64,000 bases of DNA. Source: Rhabdophis nuchalis (Eukaryota > Chordata > Lepidosauria > Squamata > Natricidae). The translations under genes were made by a program, and so were the position numbers. The number at the start of each line of letters is the position of its first letter. The first letter of the stretch is position 1. This document shows positions 1 to 11,480 of this stretch, one piece after another. The notes under the pieces were generated by a model. The model was not told the DNA's origin, did no database searches, and was given only the letters and a program-made list of their open reading frames with translations. The stretch is from positions 200,791,962-200,855,961 of the forward strand of contig CM077644.1 in assembly GCA_039707465.1 (NCBI GenBank). Reading direction: 5' to 3'.

Positions 1-1060
1 CTGCATATCTTTGAATGGAAAGGAAAAAATGCCAATAAAAAAAACTGAAGAAAAAAATTATTATGACCAAAAATGGGTATTATATGGTAAGAAGAATAGC
101 ACAATGAGAGAGCAGCAGGACAAAGTGAAGAAGAAAAACAGGATGGTATTTATCGAATCTGAATGACTGCACAACATGATCAGAACAGATTGCCTCTCAC
201 TGGAGAAATAAAATGCTGACAAATGCTTCAGGTGATAGATGAAAGCTTTACGGATCACAAAACAATTATGATAAAATGAATGGCAAGTGGTGTGCTGCTG
301 TGTGATTCTTCCAGGAAACCCTATCACATAATTTGTTCCTTTCAGTTAGTGACCAAAAAAAAAAGACAGCAATCTTCTTAGTTTAATCTTACATGGAATA
401 GATAGGAAGGACAGCCCTTGAAGGTGAGAAACAAACCACATGCTTGAATTCCATGCACCACAAAGCTTTCTCTGTTCTTGAAGGCTGGCCACATGCAACT
501 GGGCAAGGCATCAATCAACTCTGCCACCTCCAAAGAACTCCTCCAGCTATGTTTACAGAAAAATAAAGCCTTCAAATGGGCCTGATATATCAAACTCAAT
601 GGCCTGCCAGAACGACAGTGGAAAATAAAGTGTTTTCTGTGGTGGTGGTGGGGAGTGTAGAGGGAACTTAATTTAAACATCCTAGATATGAGTACAAAAG
701 AAAAACATTCTCTATCAAGACTAAGTTCCAGAAAATACTTTGTGCAGATAAGTATAACTATACAGTAGATAATATAATAGATTATTTGTGGGTCCAAACA
801 TTGTTCTTTCAGGACAGCCACTAGGGCAAGTGTATAATGCTTTTTTTTCATATTCATGGGTGGAATGGAAGTGGAAATGCCTTCCACTTCTTCCTAGCTT
901 CTCCTTTGTTTTGCATTTATGGTTTATGTTATTAGTGTCATTAGTACATTCCATTTGCATTCTTCAGTAAGACCTCAGATTCCATTCCTGGTGTTTTACA
1001 ATTTAGATTGAAACAGGAAATCAGGCATCAGATGGAAATGGTTGTGGAGCAACTATTGTG
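1..1060. other. Non-coding, no recognisable element
   Basis: AT-rich sequence with short A and T runs. The overlapping open frames (for example 378-887 on the minus strand) have no family resemblance, no codon bias and no splice context that I can defend. I see no repeat boundary here. Confidence 0.5.
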
Positions 1061-1610
1061 GAGCAACAATGAAATAGAGCAAATTTTTAAAAACCCTAAG
1101 GAATTGAAAGAAATCTGCTTCTGGGTTCTGCTCCAAGTGGGGAAGAAGACACTGGAGACATGGAGGCTGCTTAGAAAGATGGTTTAATGGTGGACAGGAC
1201 CACATGGTTTGGTCCTGGGGAAAAAGGTGATCACATGCTTCCAGGTGTTGGTTGAAGAAGAAGGGGCAGAAGAAAAAAAAGGGTCGAGGGAGGGGCTTGC
1301 AGGGCTTTTTATAATCTGTTCAGCCCCCACCTATCTGTTTCCTCTTCCTGTGTAAGACATGTATTCCTGGTTGGTTGCCCCTACATGGAGGCCATGTAGG
1401 GGCAACCCTCTAGGCTGAATTCTAAGATGCCATATGGTCAGTAAGGCCACATCACCCTGGAGCTGATGGGGAGGGGTCTTTTGTTATGTGAATAGACTGG
1501 CTTGGCATCTTAATGGCCCATTGACAAAAGGTGGGGTAGGCAGGAAGCTGCAGGAATTAAAACATGTTTTTCCCTTATCACATTCAGAGTAGTATAATAT
1601 TCTGCCTTTT
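1061..1610. repeat. Unclassified GC-richer segment, possibly LTR-like
   Basis: This block is visibly richer in G and C than its flanks, has a TATA-like stretch near 1310-1316 (TTTTTATAA context) and a tight perfect hairpin at 1373-1407. That mix could fit a solo LTR or an unclassified interspersed repeat. I could not find terminal TG/CA ends or a target-site duplication, so the boundaries and class are guesses. Confidence 0.3.
1373..1407. repeat. Perfect 16-bp stem hairpin, 3-nt loop
   Basis: Positions 1373-1388 (ggttgcccctacatgg) are the exact reverse complement of 1392-1407, leaving a three-base loop agg. Such tight palindromes are rare by chance in this AT-rich background. It lies inside the unclassified GC-richer block and could be part of that element or a scar of fold-back synthesis. 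Confidence 0.85.
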
Positions 1611-1639
1611 CAATATTTGCTAGGATATTTCATTTTTCT

Positions 1640-1925
1640 AGGAGAGGACTGGGTGATAACTTCCAACAGAATGTTTAAGGAAGAATGTTTAATTAAAAGA
1701 AGGACTGGAGTGATATTATAGCAGTGTTCCAATATCTAAGGGCTACCACAAAGAAGAGGGGATCAACCTATTCTCCAAACCACCTAAAGGCAGGATAAGA
1801 AGCAATGGATGGAAACTAATCAAGGAGAGACTCCACCTAGAATTAAGGATAAATTTCCTCACAGTTAGATCAATTAATCAGTGGTACAAGTTGCCTACAG
1901 AAGTTGTGGGTTGTGGATGTTCTCT
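1640..1925 (+). repeat. CR1-type LINE 3' end (decayed)
   Basis: The order of short blocks is the one seen in the other CR1 3' ends of this window: GATGGAAACTAATCAAGGAGAG, then a TTTCCT-CACAGTTAGA block, then CAGTGG...TTGCCT...GAAGTTGTGG (blocks separated here by mismatches). It is truncated before the usual GGTTGGACTAGAAGACC ending. Non-coding 3' part only. Same family as 6640-6905, 14110-14408 and 43597-43870. Confidence 0.65.
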
Positions 1926-1960
1926 TAAACCCTTGGATCTATCCTTTCATTTAGGTGACC

Positions 1961-4389
1961 AATCACCGTCTGATTAGAAATATCTGCAGAGGTATTTATT
2001 ATTAAATCCCATGCCCCCTTTCCCTCCTAAGCATATTGTAAATTACTAAAAAACAGTTTTTACTCCCAGTTTTTAGAATATGTGTAATGAATTTACCTTT
2101 ACAGCAGATCAAATGTCTAGAGTTACAAATGAGAATCCAAGTTTCATGGAGGCTTAGAATTAAAAAGATGATTCTGAGCAATTTCCTTTGTTTTCAGTAA
2201 ATTAATTTCTTCACAAATATCCTTCTTCAGTAGTGTCTAGGCCTTGATCAAATCTAATGAACGCCCATAAGAACTATATAAAAAACTATTGTCTAATTTA
2301 TTGCGGTACTGGTCCACTTTTGTTTAATATCATATTGAGATGGTATATTTATATGGGGTACACCCTTAGAAGTGCCTATCTTAGTGCTTAAATCCAGTTG
2401 TAGCCATTCTTAAAAACACCTATAATGTATAGGAATAATGATTTAATGGTGAATTTTCTCTAAGTTGAGGTAGATACCTTCAGATATGGGACCACTTCTT
2501 AGAAATTCTAAGATGGCTAACAGTGAGAGATGCTGACATTGTTTTCCACAAAATTTGGAAGACCATGGAATCCCCAATTCTGCTCTGAGGAATGATTTTG
2601 AAGGGAATCAATTTTGTTTCAAGAGCACATTAAACTGAAATTACCAAACTAGGCTTGTAATCAGGGTACAGTTTAGTAGAATCACTGATTGATAGCTGTC
2701 CGTCCTCTGCATAATTCCCCCTGGCAGAGAAGAACACTTCACTTTCCAAGGCAATTTTGTCCATAGTTGAGCATCAATTATCATTACAAATTGCTCCTAA
2801 AGTTTAGCCAAAGTACGCTTAGCTGTAATTTCTCCCACTAGTTCTAGGTCTGCTCTCTGAATGAACAACTAATCTTTGCTTCAGCCTAGATTCTTTCTTA
2901 CATAAATTTGACATTTGTGATGCAAACTTCATCCATGTATTCATGCTGTTCTCTCAAGGGAGATGAGCCATTACAGAATATGAATGTTTGTTCTGTGAAC
3001 CAGGGATACATTAAGGGAGAAAAGGCAGTGATAATATCTGTGGAATAGAATGAGTGAAAGCATTAGAATATATTTTAATTTTCACAAGTTAAAATAATGA
3101 AATGCAGTGTTCCAAAGCCTACTGAGGAATTTCAACATATTACAGTGATTTATTATGATGGCTTAAACTAGCTTGCATTCAACCCAGATGAATGCAATTT
3201 TGAAATCAGAGGACACTTACTATGCATCCATTGTTTACTTGTTGAAAAGTACAACTGTGCATGTTCACTTATGTTACATATTTCCATGAAGTCCAGACAA
3301 TAAATCACTTTCATAAGAAAATCCAGTGCCTAATCTAGTCTCCATGCCTTGAGAGAAATGAGAAACAAAGAAGAGTTCATACCAGAAAATCTTGCAGAAG
3401 CCCCTCTTGTCTATCACCTGCCACAGCAAAGGACTCATTCTTGGCCATCATAGTGCCTGCCTTTGCTTTTGTTCCTCCTTCCTGTTGCCATTTGACCTCC
3501 TTTTCTATCAGACCACTTGCCTTTTGTTGGTCATTAGCCAATGATGATGAAAGACAAATGAAAAGAGAAAATGAATGGTGATAATAAGGGTGAAGGAAGA
3601 CCCATCAAGAGAAACTTTGTCTGTTTAAGACTGAAGTCGCCACCAATTACTGAAAAGAATAGACAATCAATTTTTATACATACTTAATGTGTATGTATAT
3701 ATATGTACACACACAGTCTTAGAAGAAAGCTGATAGAGAGAAGATAACAAGAGAAAATAAATAGAACGGAACCTATTATGAAGTAGCTATTTAGGAGAAT
3801 AAATACCGATTCCTTCTTATAAACAAGAAAAGTCAATATAAAATGAAATAAATAATTGCTTCTTTATCCAGGCATTATGTATCTCACAAATGAAAGACAG
3901 TATTCCGTCTCCAATTTTCAACATTCTGTGCAGCTAGAAAAATCAGAACAAAAACAAAAAAGAGTTTGAATATAAATGATTTTATAAAGTATGACCTACA
4001 TCAAGAGGTTAAAGGAACTGAATTTTAACAGCCTTGGGGGAAAATGACTGAGAAGAGACTGAGAAGAGGGAAAAAAGATAAGATAGCAGTGTATGATACT
4101 TATAAAGAATTAGCAAATGGATGAAAAGGTCAAGAGGGATATTTTCAGTGCTTAATACAAAGCAAGTAATAGTAACAACCATAAAGTTGAAAAGGAAAAA
4201 GTTTATGTCTATACTGAAGAAAGTAAACTGAGTGAAAAACAAACCCAATTATTTATATTATTGAATTTCAGTTATGTAAAGAATAGATCAGATGTGAATC
4301 TACCAAGCATCTGAACTAATATTTTAGTATGTATGGGCTTATCCTCAAAACTTCTAACAATCATGGTGTCTTGGTTTCTAACCTTATGC
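1961..4389. other. Non-coding, no recognisable element
   Basis: About 2.4 kb of AT-rich sequence with only short simple runs (for example a TGTATGTATATATATGT tract near 3691). No element boundary, RNA gene or convincing reading frame was seen on either strand. Confidence 0.5.
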
Positions 4390-4496
4390 CTTAACCACTA
4401 CAACCAACTGGCTGTCTTGATGGGATATATAATGTCTTACTTAACAACAGAAATGTGGGGCTCAATTGTGATCATAAGTAGAGGACTACCTGTACA
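4390..4496. repeat. Fragment of a DNA transposon ending in GGACTACCTGTA
   Basis: The right end (GAGGACTACCTGTA near 4481-4494) and the preceding CTTAACAACAG and CAATTGTGATCATAAGT blocks match the right half of the longer copies at 14715-15013 and 23334-23689. The left end is missing. The family name is unknown to me; a TA-type target is suggested by the 23334 copy. Confidence 0.55.
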
Positions 4497-4737
4497 TAGT
4501 TTGACAGTTTTTACTGTAGCTAAAAGAGTTTTTTGGCACCATGTGTTGTTATGCCAACTATACCCTTTCCCAAATAGAAATGTATTAGCTACAGTTGTTC
4601 TGATGCTGATAACCTCATGTTTAGAATACTACAGTGTGTTTGGAGGTACCCTTGAACAAAACTCAACAGCTGCAGCTTAAGTAGAATGCCAAGTTGCTGA
4701 AGGATACCAAGCAGAGCAAATATTACATCTTCACCTA

Positions 4738-5261
4738 TCTATATAAATAAAAACGTAACAAGAGTTTGTTCAAAACTGCTAATCTCTAAAAGTACTGCAC
4801 CGATGGCTTCCAAATTTTCACACAACGTTCCTTTCGAATATGGCACCAATGATATATATATAGATTGTGTAGATGTCACACCTGTGCCAGGAACACACAA
4901 TGGAAATGTAAAAAATTGTTTAAAAAGTAGGTACTGTAGATGGATACAGAGAGAGCAGTGGGCCACAGGTATTATGTCCTCCTTTATTAGGTAGGTAGGT
5001 AGGCAGCTATAGGGATAGAGAGAGGGAGGGAGAAATATGGTAGGTAGGTAGGTAGGTAGGTAGAGAGATAGAGAGAGAGAGAGGGAGAAATATGGTAGGT
5101 AGGTAGGTAGGTAGGTAGGTAGGTAGGTAGGTAGGTAGGTAGGTGGAGAGAGGGTGAAATACAGAAATACGTGTTTGTGTGTACAGGTGTGCATCTACAC
5201 ACAGATTGGTTGGCCATTTACCCAGACTGGGCCACAGCAACGTGTGGCCGGGAACAGCTAG
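4738..5261 (+). mobile_element. Non-autonomous Helitron, copy 1
   Basis: The 5' end is TCTATATAAATAAAA preceded by A, and the 3' end is CTAG followed by T, as expected for Helitrons, which insert between A and T without target duplication. Eight bases before the CTAG there is a 7-bp hairpin (5230-5236 ggccaca with 5243-5249 tgtggcc, loop gcaacg), the Helitron 3' terminator. The interior carries a long imperfect (GGTA)n/(GA)n tract at about 4989-5150. No replicase-helicase is present, so it depends on an autonomous copy. Three further copies share both termini (6087, 26721, 51827). Confidence 0.85.
4989..5150. repeat. (GGTA)n and (GA)n microsatellite inside Helitron
   Basis: Runs of GGTA interrupted by AGAGAGAGGGAGAAATAT blocks. 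The same tetranucleotide occupies the same internal position in the Helitron copies at 6087 and 26721, so the array is carried by the element. Confidence 0.9.
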
Positions 5262-6086
5262 TTATTTTATATTGTGCTTATTGGAAGGAAGAAGAGGACG
5301 ATTAGTAGCAAAGGAGCATTGGGAGAGTTGAAAGATGAGAGTAGAGATAGATTGTCATGGACAAAATCTATCTATATGACAGCTAGGATTCTAAGATGAC
5401 ATTATGACACAATAAATCAGTTGTCTTAATGTACTATTTATTATGTATTTTACTACTGTTTTATTCTTTGTATTGTGTAGGGATTCTTCAGCAAGTGTCT
5501 TGTGGAATAAATATTGTTCAACAAAAAAAAAAACCAGTTGAATTAAAATATCCACCACTCTACTGTCCAGATTTGCAGAAAATCCTCACAAATTCTTTAT
5601 TTACATAATGATTTTTTGCAGTATTGCTATTGATTTGACTCTGGGCTGTTGGTATAAAAGGTAATAATGAAATGAGGAATCTTATTAAAGTAGGAAAAAA
5701 AAGATCCTTTCTGGAGGGCATTGCAAATGGAAGCATCCAGTTTAAATATGTTATATAAGAGGTTTGGTTAGTAAGCCTTGTTCCAATTATCTGTGTTCAT
5801 CAACTGCTACCATGAAAACATTTTTTAAAAAAATGCTTTGTGCTATATACTTTGTGAAAGCCCTATCAAATTGCTTTTCCAAAAGGCAAAAAAAAAAAGC
5901 AGCTACATAATTCTCCTGCAGAACTTGTGGACCTTGTGGAGAACCACATATTGATGAATTGCAGGTCCAACAGCCCTTGGATCGCTGCTCAGAAATGAAG
6001 CTCTGAATCAGCAGGAAGGACCAGAGAGATTTTATTCGTGATGGCTCCCCTCTCTAAGGCTCCATGCCATAGAAAATTATTGTGTA
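5262..6086. other. Non-coding, no recognisable element
   Basis: AT-rich spacer between two Helitrons in opposite orientation. Poly-A runs near 5522 and 5886. Nothing else recognised. Confidence 0.5.
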
Positions 6087-6627
6087 CTAGCCGTTTCCGG
6101 TCACACGTTGCTGTGGCCCAGTCTGGTTAAATGGCCAACCAATCTGTGTGTAGATCTACACCTGCATACACAAACACATACACACAACCACCATAAAACC
6201 CCTAACTTACCTACCTACTGTATTTATCACTCTCTCCTTCTACCTTCCTACCTACCTACCTATCTACCTACCTACCTACTGTATTTCTCCTTCTCCTTCT
6301 CTATCCCTCTACCTACCTACCTACCTACCTACCTACCTACTGTATTTCTCCCTCAGAGCATCTAAATATGTCATAAAGGATGACATAATACCTGTGGCCC
6401 ACTGATCTCTCTATATCCATCTACCTACCTTTTAAACAATTTTTTACATTTCCGTTGCGTGTACCTGGCACAGGTGTGACATCTACACAATCTACCTATA
6501 TATATATATATATCATTGGTGCTGTATTTCAAAGGAACGTTGTGTGAAAATTTGGAAGCGATCAGTGCAGTACTTTAGGAGATTAGCGGTTTTGAACAAA
6601 CTCTTGTTACATTTTTATTTATATAGA
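6087..6627 (-). mobile_element. Non-autonomous Helitron, copy 2
   Basis: Reverse orientation of the family at 4738. Read on the minus strand it starts TCTATATAAATAAAAATG after an A, and ends CTAG followed by T (plus-strand 6087-6090). The subterminal blocks (GTTCAAAAC, CACACAACGTTCC, the ACACAGATTGGTTGGCCA block) match copy 1, and the interior again holds an (ACCT)n array at about 6230-6345. Its sequence differs enough from copy 1 to be an independent insertion. Confidence 0.85.
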
Positions 6628-6639
6628 TTGGTAAGACCA

Positions 6640-6905
6640 TTAAAAGTACCTGTAGACTGGACAAGAAACAGTGGATGGAAACTAATGGAGGAGAGAAGCA
6701 ACCTGGGACTAAAGACAAACTTCCTAACAATGAGGACAATTAGCCAGTGGATACAGTTTGACTTACATAAGTTTTGGGTACTTCATCACTGGAGGTTTTT
6801 AAGAAGAGACTGTGGAGTCACTTGTCTGAAATTGTATAGGGTTTTTACTTGAGCAAGAGGTTGGACTAGAAGACCTCCAAGGTCACTTCCAGCTCTATTT
6901 TGATT
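6640..6905 (+). repeat. CR1-type LINE 3' end
   Basis: Non-coding tail of a CR1-like LINE: GATGGAAACTAA, GGAGAGAAGCAACC, CTAACAATGAGGACAATTA, then GGTTGGACTAGAAGACC and CCAAGGTCACTTCCAGCTC near the end. This ending is the standard CR1 3' signature in amniotes. It abuts the Helitron at 6627 directly. 5' truncated, as is usual for these LINEs. Confidence 0.8.
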
Positions 6906-6999
6906 GATTGATCCTTGTAACTAAACCCCACAAAGGCAATTAGTGTCCTACCACAACAGTCAGTTGCATTTCTATGCTCCCTACAGATCACAATTGCCA

Positions 7000-7121
7000 A
7001 ACTCACAGGTCACGTTGCCATCACGTGACATTTGATGGTGTTTTTACTCCATCGCAGAGCTGGGGTGGGTGTGGCCGAATGTGACGCATTCAGCCCTCAG
7101 GCTGCCAGTTTGACACCCCTG
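7000..7121. mobile_element. hAT element fragment (right end)
   Basis: Ends CCAGTTTGACACCCCTG, the reverse complement of the CAGGGGTGTCAAACT terminus seen intact at 54232. Only the right part is recognisable and I could not find the left end or a target duplication. Confidence 0.5.
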
Positions 7122-8245
7122 CTACAAATGAAGGAAAACCTATTTTGTGCCTAGCACAGAAATTCAATCAGGTTGATTTAAAAAAAAAAAAGAATGCCTC
7201 AATCTGTCATCAGCCCACCTCTTTGCTATGTGTTCCTATGGCTACCTGTGAGCTGTTGAAGGTTAGGATATAAAATTGAATTGATGTGGGAAGTATCTAA
7301 GTGAATGCAGGTTTTCAAAACACACCTGGCTGGGAAGGCACAACTCTTTATATTAGAAGCTGTCCTCCCACCTGCAACCCAACCCTGATTTCTACCAATC
7401 TCCACACACCTTCATTAGCTCAACTCTATATCAGGCAGTCCCCAAGGAATGGCCTTTTCAAGTGGCTACAAAGGGGAAAAACACTGTTAGAATAATTCTT
7501 TGGATACAATATGCTATGCACAGTACAGTACTGATTCAACTAGTTGGTATTTTTCTCTCTTGCTATACATATACAGATTCTCTCTTGTATACATATACAT
7601 TTTAATGTATATGGTGTATATTTTGAGCACATATCCATGCAACAATAAAGGCAAAACACCTGTTTGTTCCCAGCAGAATCTTCTCAAATACCATTCCCCT
7701 GAATTAAAATATTTACTTTTTTTTCCTGCTTTAAAAAACCTGTTTGTCTGCATAAAGGTACTAAAAGTAAAAGAGTAATGCCAACATACAGTGCATTTCT
7801 TCAGAGGATTGATTTGGCTCATACAATATACTACAGAGATAAAATATTTTCTTGTATGTTTGGGAGAAATAAATAATTCAATACCTTACAAGCCAATTTC
7901 ATTTGCATTTTAAAGGAATATTGCTCTTCTAGCACAAAAACAACCAGTAAAAATATACACAAAGCTACTTCAGTAACAAGCATATTATCCTTTCAAACTG
8001 ACAGGTTATTATTCTTTCCAATTCTTCTGCTGAATGTTCAGATAAATTGGTTGCATCATTGCAAACCATGTGAATAAGATCCCAAAAAGTTCATCATTAA
8101 AACTTGAAAAGCAAGCCATTTGTAAAACAGCTGTGGCTCTTTCAAAAACTATTTTCAGAAATGCATATCATTGCTATAAAAAAACTAATTCCTTTCAGAT
8201 ATTTATCTTATTTTTTGATTTTTAATAAATAAATGACTTGAAACA
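7122..8245. other. Non-coding, no recognisable element
   Basis: AT-rich sequence with a short CATATACA-rich stretch near 7560-7610. Open frames on both strands around 7500-7820 have no recognisable family and are treated as chance. Confidence 0.5.
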
Positions 8246-8257
8246 TGAAGGATTATA

Positions 8258-8657
8258 GATAAAGGTAAATGTTCCCCTTGCACATATGTGCTAGTCTTTC
8301 CCAACTCTAGGGGGTGTTCCTCATTCCCGAGTCCCTTCGGGGAGAGGGGGCGGTCTAGAAATCCAATAAATAAATAAATAAATCTCCATTTCAAAGCCGA
8401 AGAGCCAGCACTGTCTGAAGATATCTCTATGGTCATGTGGCTGGCATGACTAAATGCTGAGGGTACACAGAACGCTGCTACCTTCCCACCAATATGGTCT
8501 CTATTTTTCTACTTGCATTTTTACATGCTTTTAAACTGCTAGAAGCTGGGACAAGTAATGGGAGCTCACTCCATTATGTAGCACTAGAGATTCAAATCGC
8601 CGAACTGTCGACCTTTCTGATAGACAAGCTTAACATCTAGCTACTGAGCCACCCCCT
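8258..8657 (-). mobile_element. Sauria-type tRNA SINE with a nested L2 tail
   Basis: Read on the minus strand it begins with a tRNA-like head (GTGGCTCAGTAGCTAGATG, with the internal promoter region), continues through the TTGTCCCAGC, ACATGCTTTTAA/GTAAAAATGCAAGTAGAAA and GGTGGGAAGGTA blocks, and ends in the AAGGTAAA-type tail shared with Bov-B LINEs. A 12-bp duplication tgaaggattata flanks it exactly (8246-8257 and 8658-8669). A short L2-type tail sits inside it (8326-8383), so the SINE inserted first. Confidence 0.9.
8326..8383 (+). mobile_element. Very short L2 LINE 3' tail insertion
   Basis: CCGAGTCCCTTCGGGGAGAG followed by GGGCGGT and (AATA)n is the same 3' end as the L2 copy at 40134-40770. 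It splits the Sauria SINE between CTCAT and CTCC, so it is a severely 5'-truncated insertion into the older SINE. Confidence 0.75.
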
Positions 8658-8809
8658 TGAAGGATTATACTAGTGGCTACATGCCAATATCTACTAATAT
8701 TTTTTGAAAGGATATGTATGGGGTTAATATGGAAAGTAACCATACAGTTTGTTTACAAATGGATTCCTTTCCCTATTGAAGCAGGTTCAGTAAACAGCAA
8801 TCTAGTGAG

Positions 8810-9042
8810 AAGCAATGGTGCCAAAATGTTTTGGGACTGACCATGTCTCCCATTCAACCATTTCGGACCGATTTGCCTGAACTGGTAGCAGAAATAGCAG
8901 GTGGCCCCTTCCACCCGCCCCGGCTCTATGGCATCCCATTTAGGTCCTTTTTTTACCCAAAGTGCATGCGTGGAAGCCTGAGCACATGCACACATGATCA
9001 CATGTGCAAACTGGTAATGAAGGTAAGTGAATATCACCTCTG
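8810..9042. mobile_element. Decayed hAT element (CAGAGGTG family)
   Basis: The right end, GAATATCACCTCTG at about 9029-9042, is the reverse complement of the CAGAGGTGGTATTCAG terminus of the copies at 33411 and 53026, and the interior shares GAACTGGTAGCAGAAAT with them. The left end is too diverged to place and no 8-bp duplication was seen. Confidence 0.45.
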
Positions 9043-9268
9043 CTTTCAGAGCAGCTGTCTTGTGATAGTGTTCCAATCACACTTTCAAAACTCTAAAGAT
9101 GCCTGGGCACTGGGGTGGACCCTGTTTCTTAGAACCTGCAATTAAGCATCTGCAAAGAACTGTTTAGCTAAGAAGTAACAACATTCAGGATCTTACTAAT
9201 CAAAGTGAACTGCTGTCAGGTTGAGAAACTGAGAAAACCCAGTTCAGCAAATCCATGGATTAAAAAGT

Positions 9269-9707
9269 CAGGGGTCTCAAACTAGCGGCCCGTGGGCCAG
9301 ATGCGTCATGTGCAGCTGTAGTGGGTTCCAGATCCCATCGCAACTGGTACACTGGAACAGGGCCGGGCATCCTTAGCGGGCACAGCACTGCCCAGCAACA
9401 CTTAACTGCAGGCACCGCACACTGTCCAGCAACACTTAACTGCGGGCACAGCACTGCCCAGCAACACTTAACTGCAGGCACCTGCAATTGGCCTGTTTGC
9501 CTAAAAAAGCAGTAAGGAACACGACAGGCAGGTGGGTCAAACAGCCAAGCATTCTGGTACAGTAGTCACTGCTCCCAGCTAACTCTGGTACGCCTGTACC
9601 GGGTTGTATCGCCCGCAACCCACCACACCCATCCCAGCTCCACAAAGGGGAAAAACATTGCGAAACATCATGTGAAAGCAATGTGACATGGTGAGTTTGA
9701 CACCATG
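9269..9707. mobile_element. hAT-like element with internal minisatellite
   Basis: Starts CAGGGGTCTCAAACTAGCGG and ends GAGTTTGACACCATG, approximate terminal inverted repeats of the hAT group. The GGCCCGTGGGCCAGATG block after the left end is typical of this family. No clear 8-bp duplication remains. The interior (9378-9484) holds three tandem copies of a unit containing CCAGCAACACTTAACTGC. Confidence 0.6.
9378..9484. repeat. Minisatellite, three copies of a ~37-bp unit
   Basis: CCAGCAACACTTAACTGC recurs three times with the flanking GGCACAGCACTG block between copies. It lies wholly within the hAT-like element and was probably amplified there. Confidence 0.8.
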
Positions 9708-10759
9708 AATTAGATCAACCAATATCCAGAAAAGTCTCAGATCAAAGCAGCAAAATGCAATTACTTTTGATATTCAGGTCAAAGGGGTTGCTAAAAATAG
9801 GCTGAGCTAAAAAAAACAAAGGCAGGACCAAGAAAATTAATTGTTTGGAGCTTTGTTACCTGGAATGCCATCCATATTCATTTACCCCATGCTGACATAG
9901 CTGTTAGAATTTACCAATCCTTAAGAGAATCTTCAATCATGTAAAACCCTTAGTTTAAGTGGACATTTCATCTCTGACCCTACACTTTATAAGGAGTTTT
10001 CTTTCCTTATGAACAAGGATAGAGTTTAGCAATCACCACAGCCATTCTATTTTCCAAAACTTTGATTTCTCATCCAAAGTAAGGCTCAAATCAACAGACC
10101 CATTCAGGACCAATTATTGTCTGCTTTATCTGCTTTGAAGAAGGAATCCCTCAGAAGATGCTTGACAAACACTAAATTCCACCTGCACCCCAAGTTCCAG
10201 GAAATCTAGATCTTTTCCCCATTTATGAACTCATCCCTTTTCTATAACAGTTCCACTCAAGTTCTTGCCCATAACCTCTGATTAAAAAGTCCTAGCTTTC
10301 AATGATATTTCCACATATAATAGAACCATGATTCCTGATTCTACTTCTGATGTCAAACGGATGCCCAATTCATAGGAGGATTCTTCTAACAATATAGTGA
10401 AATACAGATGTTTTATCAGGTGCTACTGGAATATCTTTACTTGTCCCAGGCAATTCATCTTTTACTTCTAGCTGTTAGTCTTAAAGACCAAAAAAGTATG
10501 AGTAGAGAGAGGGCAAGATATAAGCAAACATAGCTTTTTCAAACCAGGCAAGTAATGCAGGGATATATCTGTTACAGCAAAGGTTCAAATTTCCCAACTT
10601 TGTAGGCTTTAGGCTAACAGAAGATAATTTTACTTCTCAATATATGTAAAATAAATGTTACAGAGGTTTTTAGCTTCAAAAATAGTCATTTGTCTCTATT
10701 ATTATGATTGATTGCATAGTCAGTTTAGACTGGATTTTATCCACCTATCCAGTCCCACT
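9708..10759. other. Non-coding, no recognisable element
   Basis: No element boundary, RNA gene or defensible exon was seen. Confidence 0.5.
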
Positions 10760-11480
10760 AACAAAGACAGATGTTGTTTGATGGTATTAAAGATACATTT
10801 CAGGTTCTAAGCTATTTCAAATAAAGGGCCTTTGCAATTGACTGGTGGTGATTTTGTCAATGCCAGTGGTGTTCAAGTGGTGCTCCAGATGCTTTTCCAT
10901 TGCATCCAAGGTGCCCATTACTATTGATTACTATTGATCTTTGCTTTCTTCTCTTTGATGATCTTTCTATTTTGTGATTTTCTTTCTCTTCTCTACTGCT
11001 GTCTCCTGGTATTGCAACATCCACTATCCCAACTTTTTTTATCCCAGTTAAATTAGGATTTTGTGTGACAGATGCTCATCTGTTTGAATTCTAAAAGTCT
11101 CAGGGCACTCCAGCCTCTTTGTTTTCTATCATTTTGTCTATTTTGTGGTACCACCAGTTCTTGCTTGCAGGCGACTGGTATTTTTTGAAGGTATTCCAAT
11201 ACTTTATCATGGCACTGTTTGCAATCAGTCTATGTGATGCTTTTGCAGACTGCTAACCAAGGTGGTCCACTGTTTCTTCAGCTTTTTGGCAGAGGATTTG
11301 CAGATTTGTTGCCTGCTGTGTTTTCTATTGATATTGCTATTATTATAATGCATATGCCATCTGATTCCCAATAACTCTGGGAACATCCATGGCTTTTATC
11401 CTGCTGATAGGGGAGAAAAGCATCTGCCAGTCTTCTTAGAGGTGAGGTAATTTTATGCAATGAGCAATACAAGATCTTGA
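10760..11480 (-). pseudogene. R4-like LINE, C-terminal region (decayed)
   Basis: Minus-strand conceptual translation, with frameshifts and stops, gives the order expected at the C-terminus of R4-like non-LTR elements: a zinc-finger-like EETVDHL block (about 11275), a DVAIPGDS block (near 11005-11030), and near the end GTLDAMEKHLEHHLN followed by GIDKI.TSQLQ. The same blocks appear at 57880-58430 and 59250-59960. These elements encode a reverse transcriptase plus a restriction-like endonuclease; only the part downstream of the RT is visible here. Inactive. Confidence 0.65.

Noticed and set aside
378..887. 169-residue minus-strand frame
   Set aside because: No recognisable family, no splice or promoter context, AT-rich, overlapping frames on both strands.
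1061..1610. Solo LTR of an endogenous retrovirus
   Set aside because: TATA-like motif and GC contrast are suggestive, but no TG...CA ends, TSD or polyadenylation signal could be placed.
4739..5240. Pro-Thr-Tyr-Leu repeat proteins
   Set aside because: Translation of the (GGTA)n array inside a Helitron; no conserved codon use.
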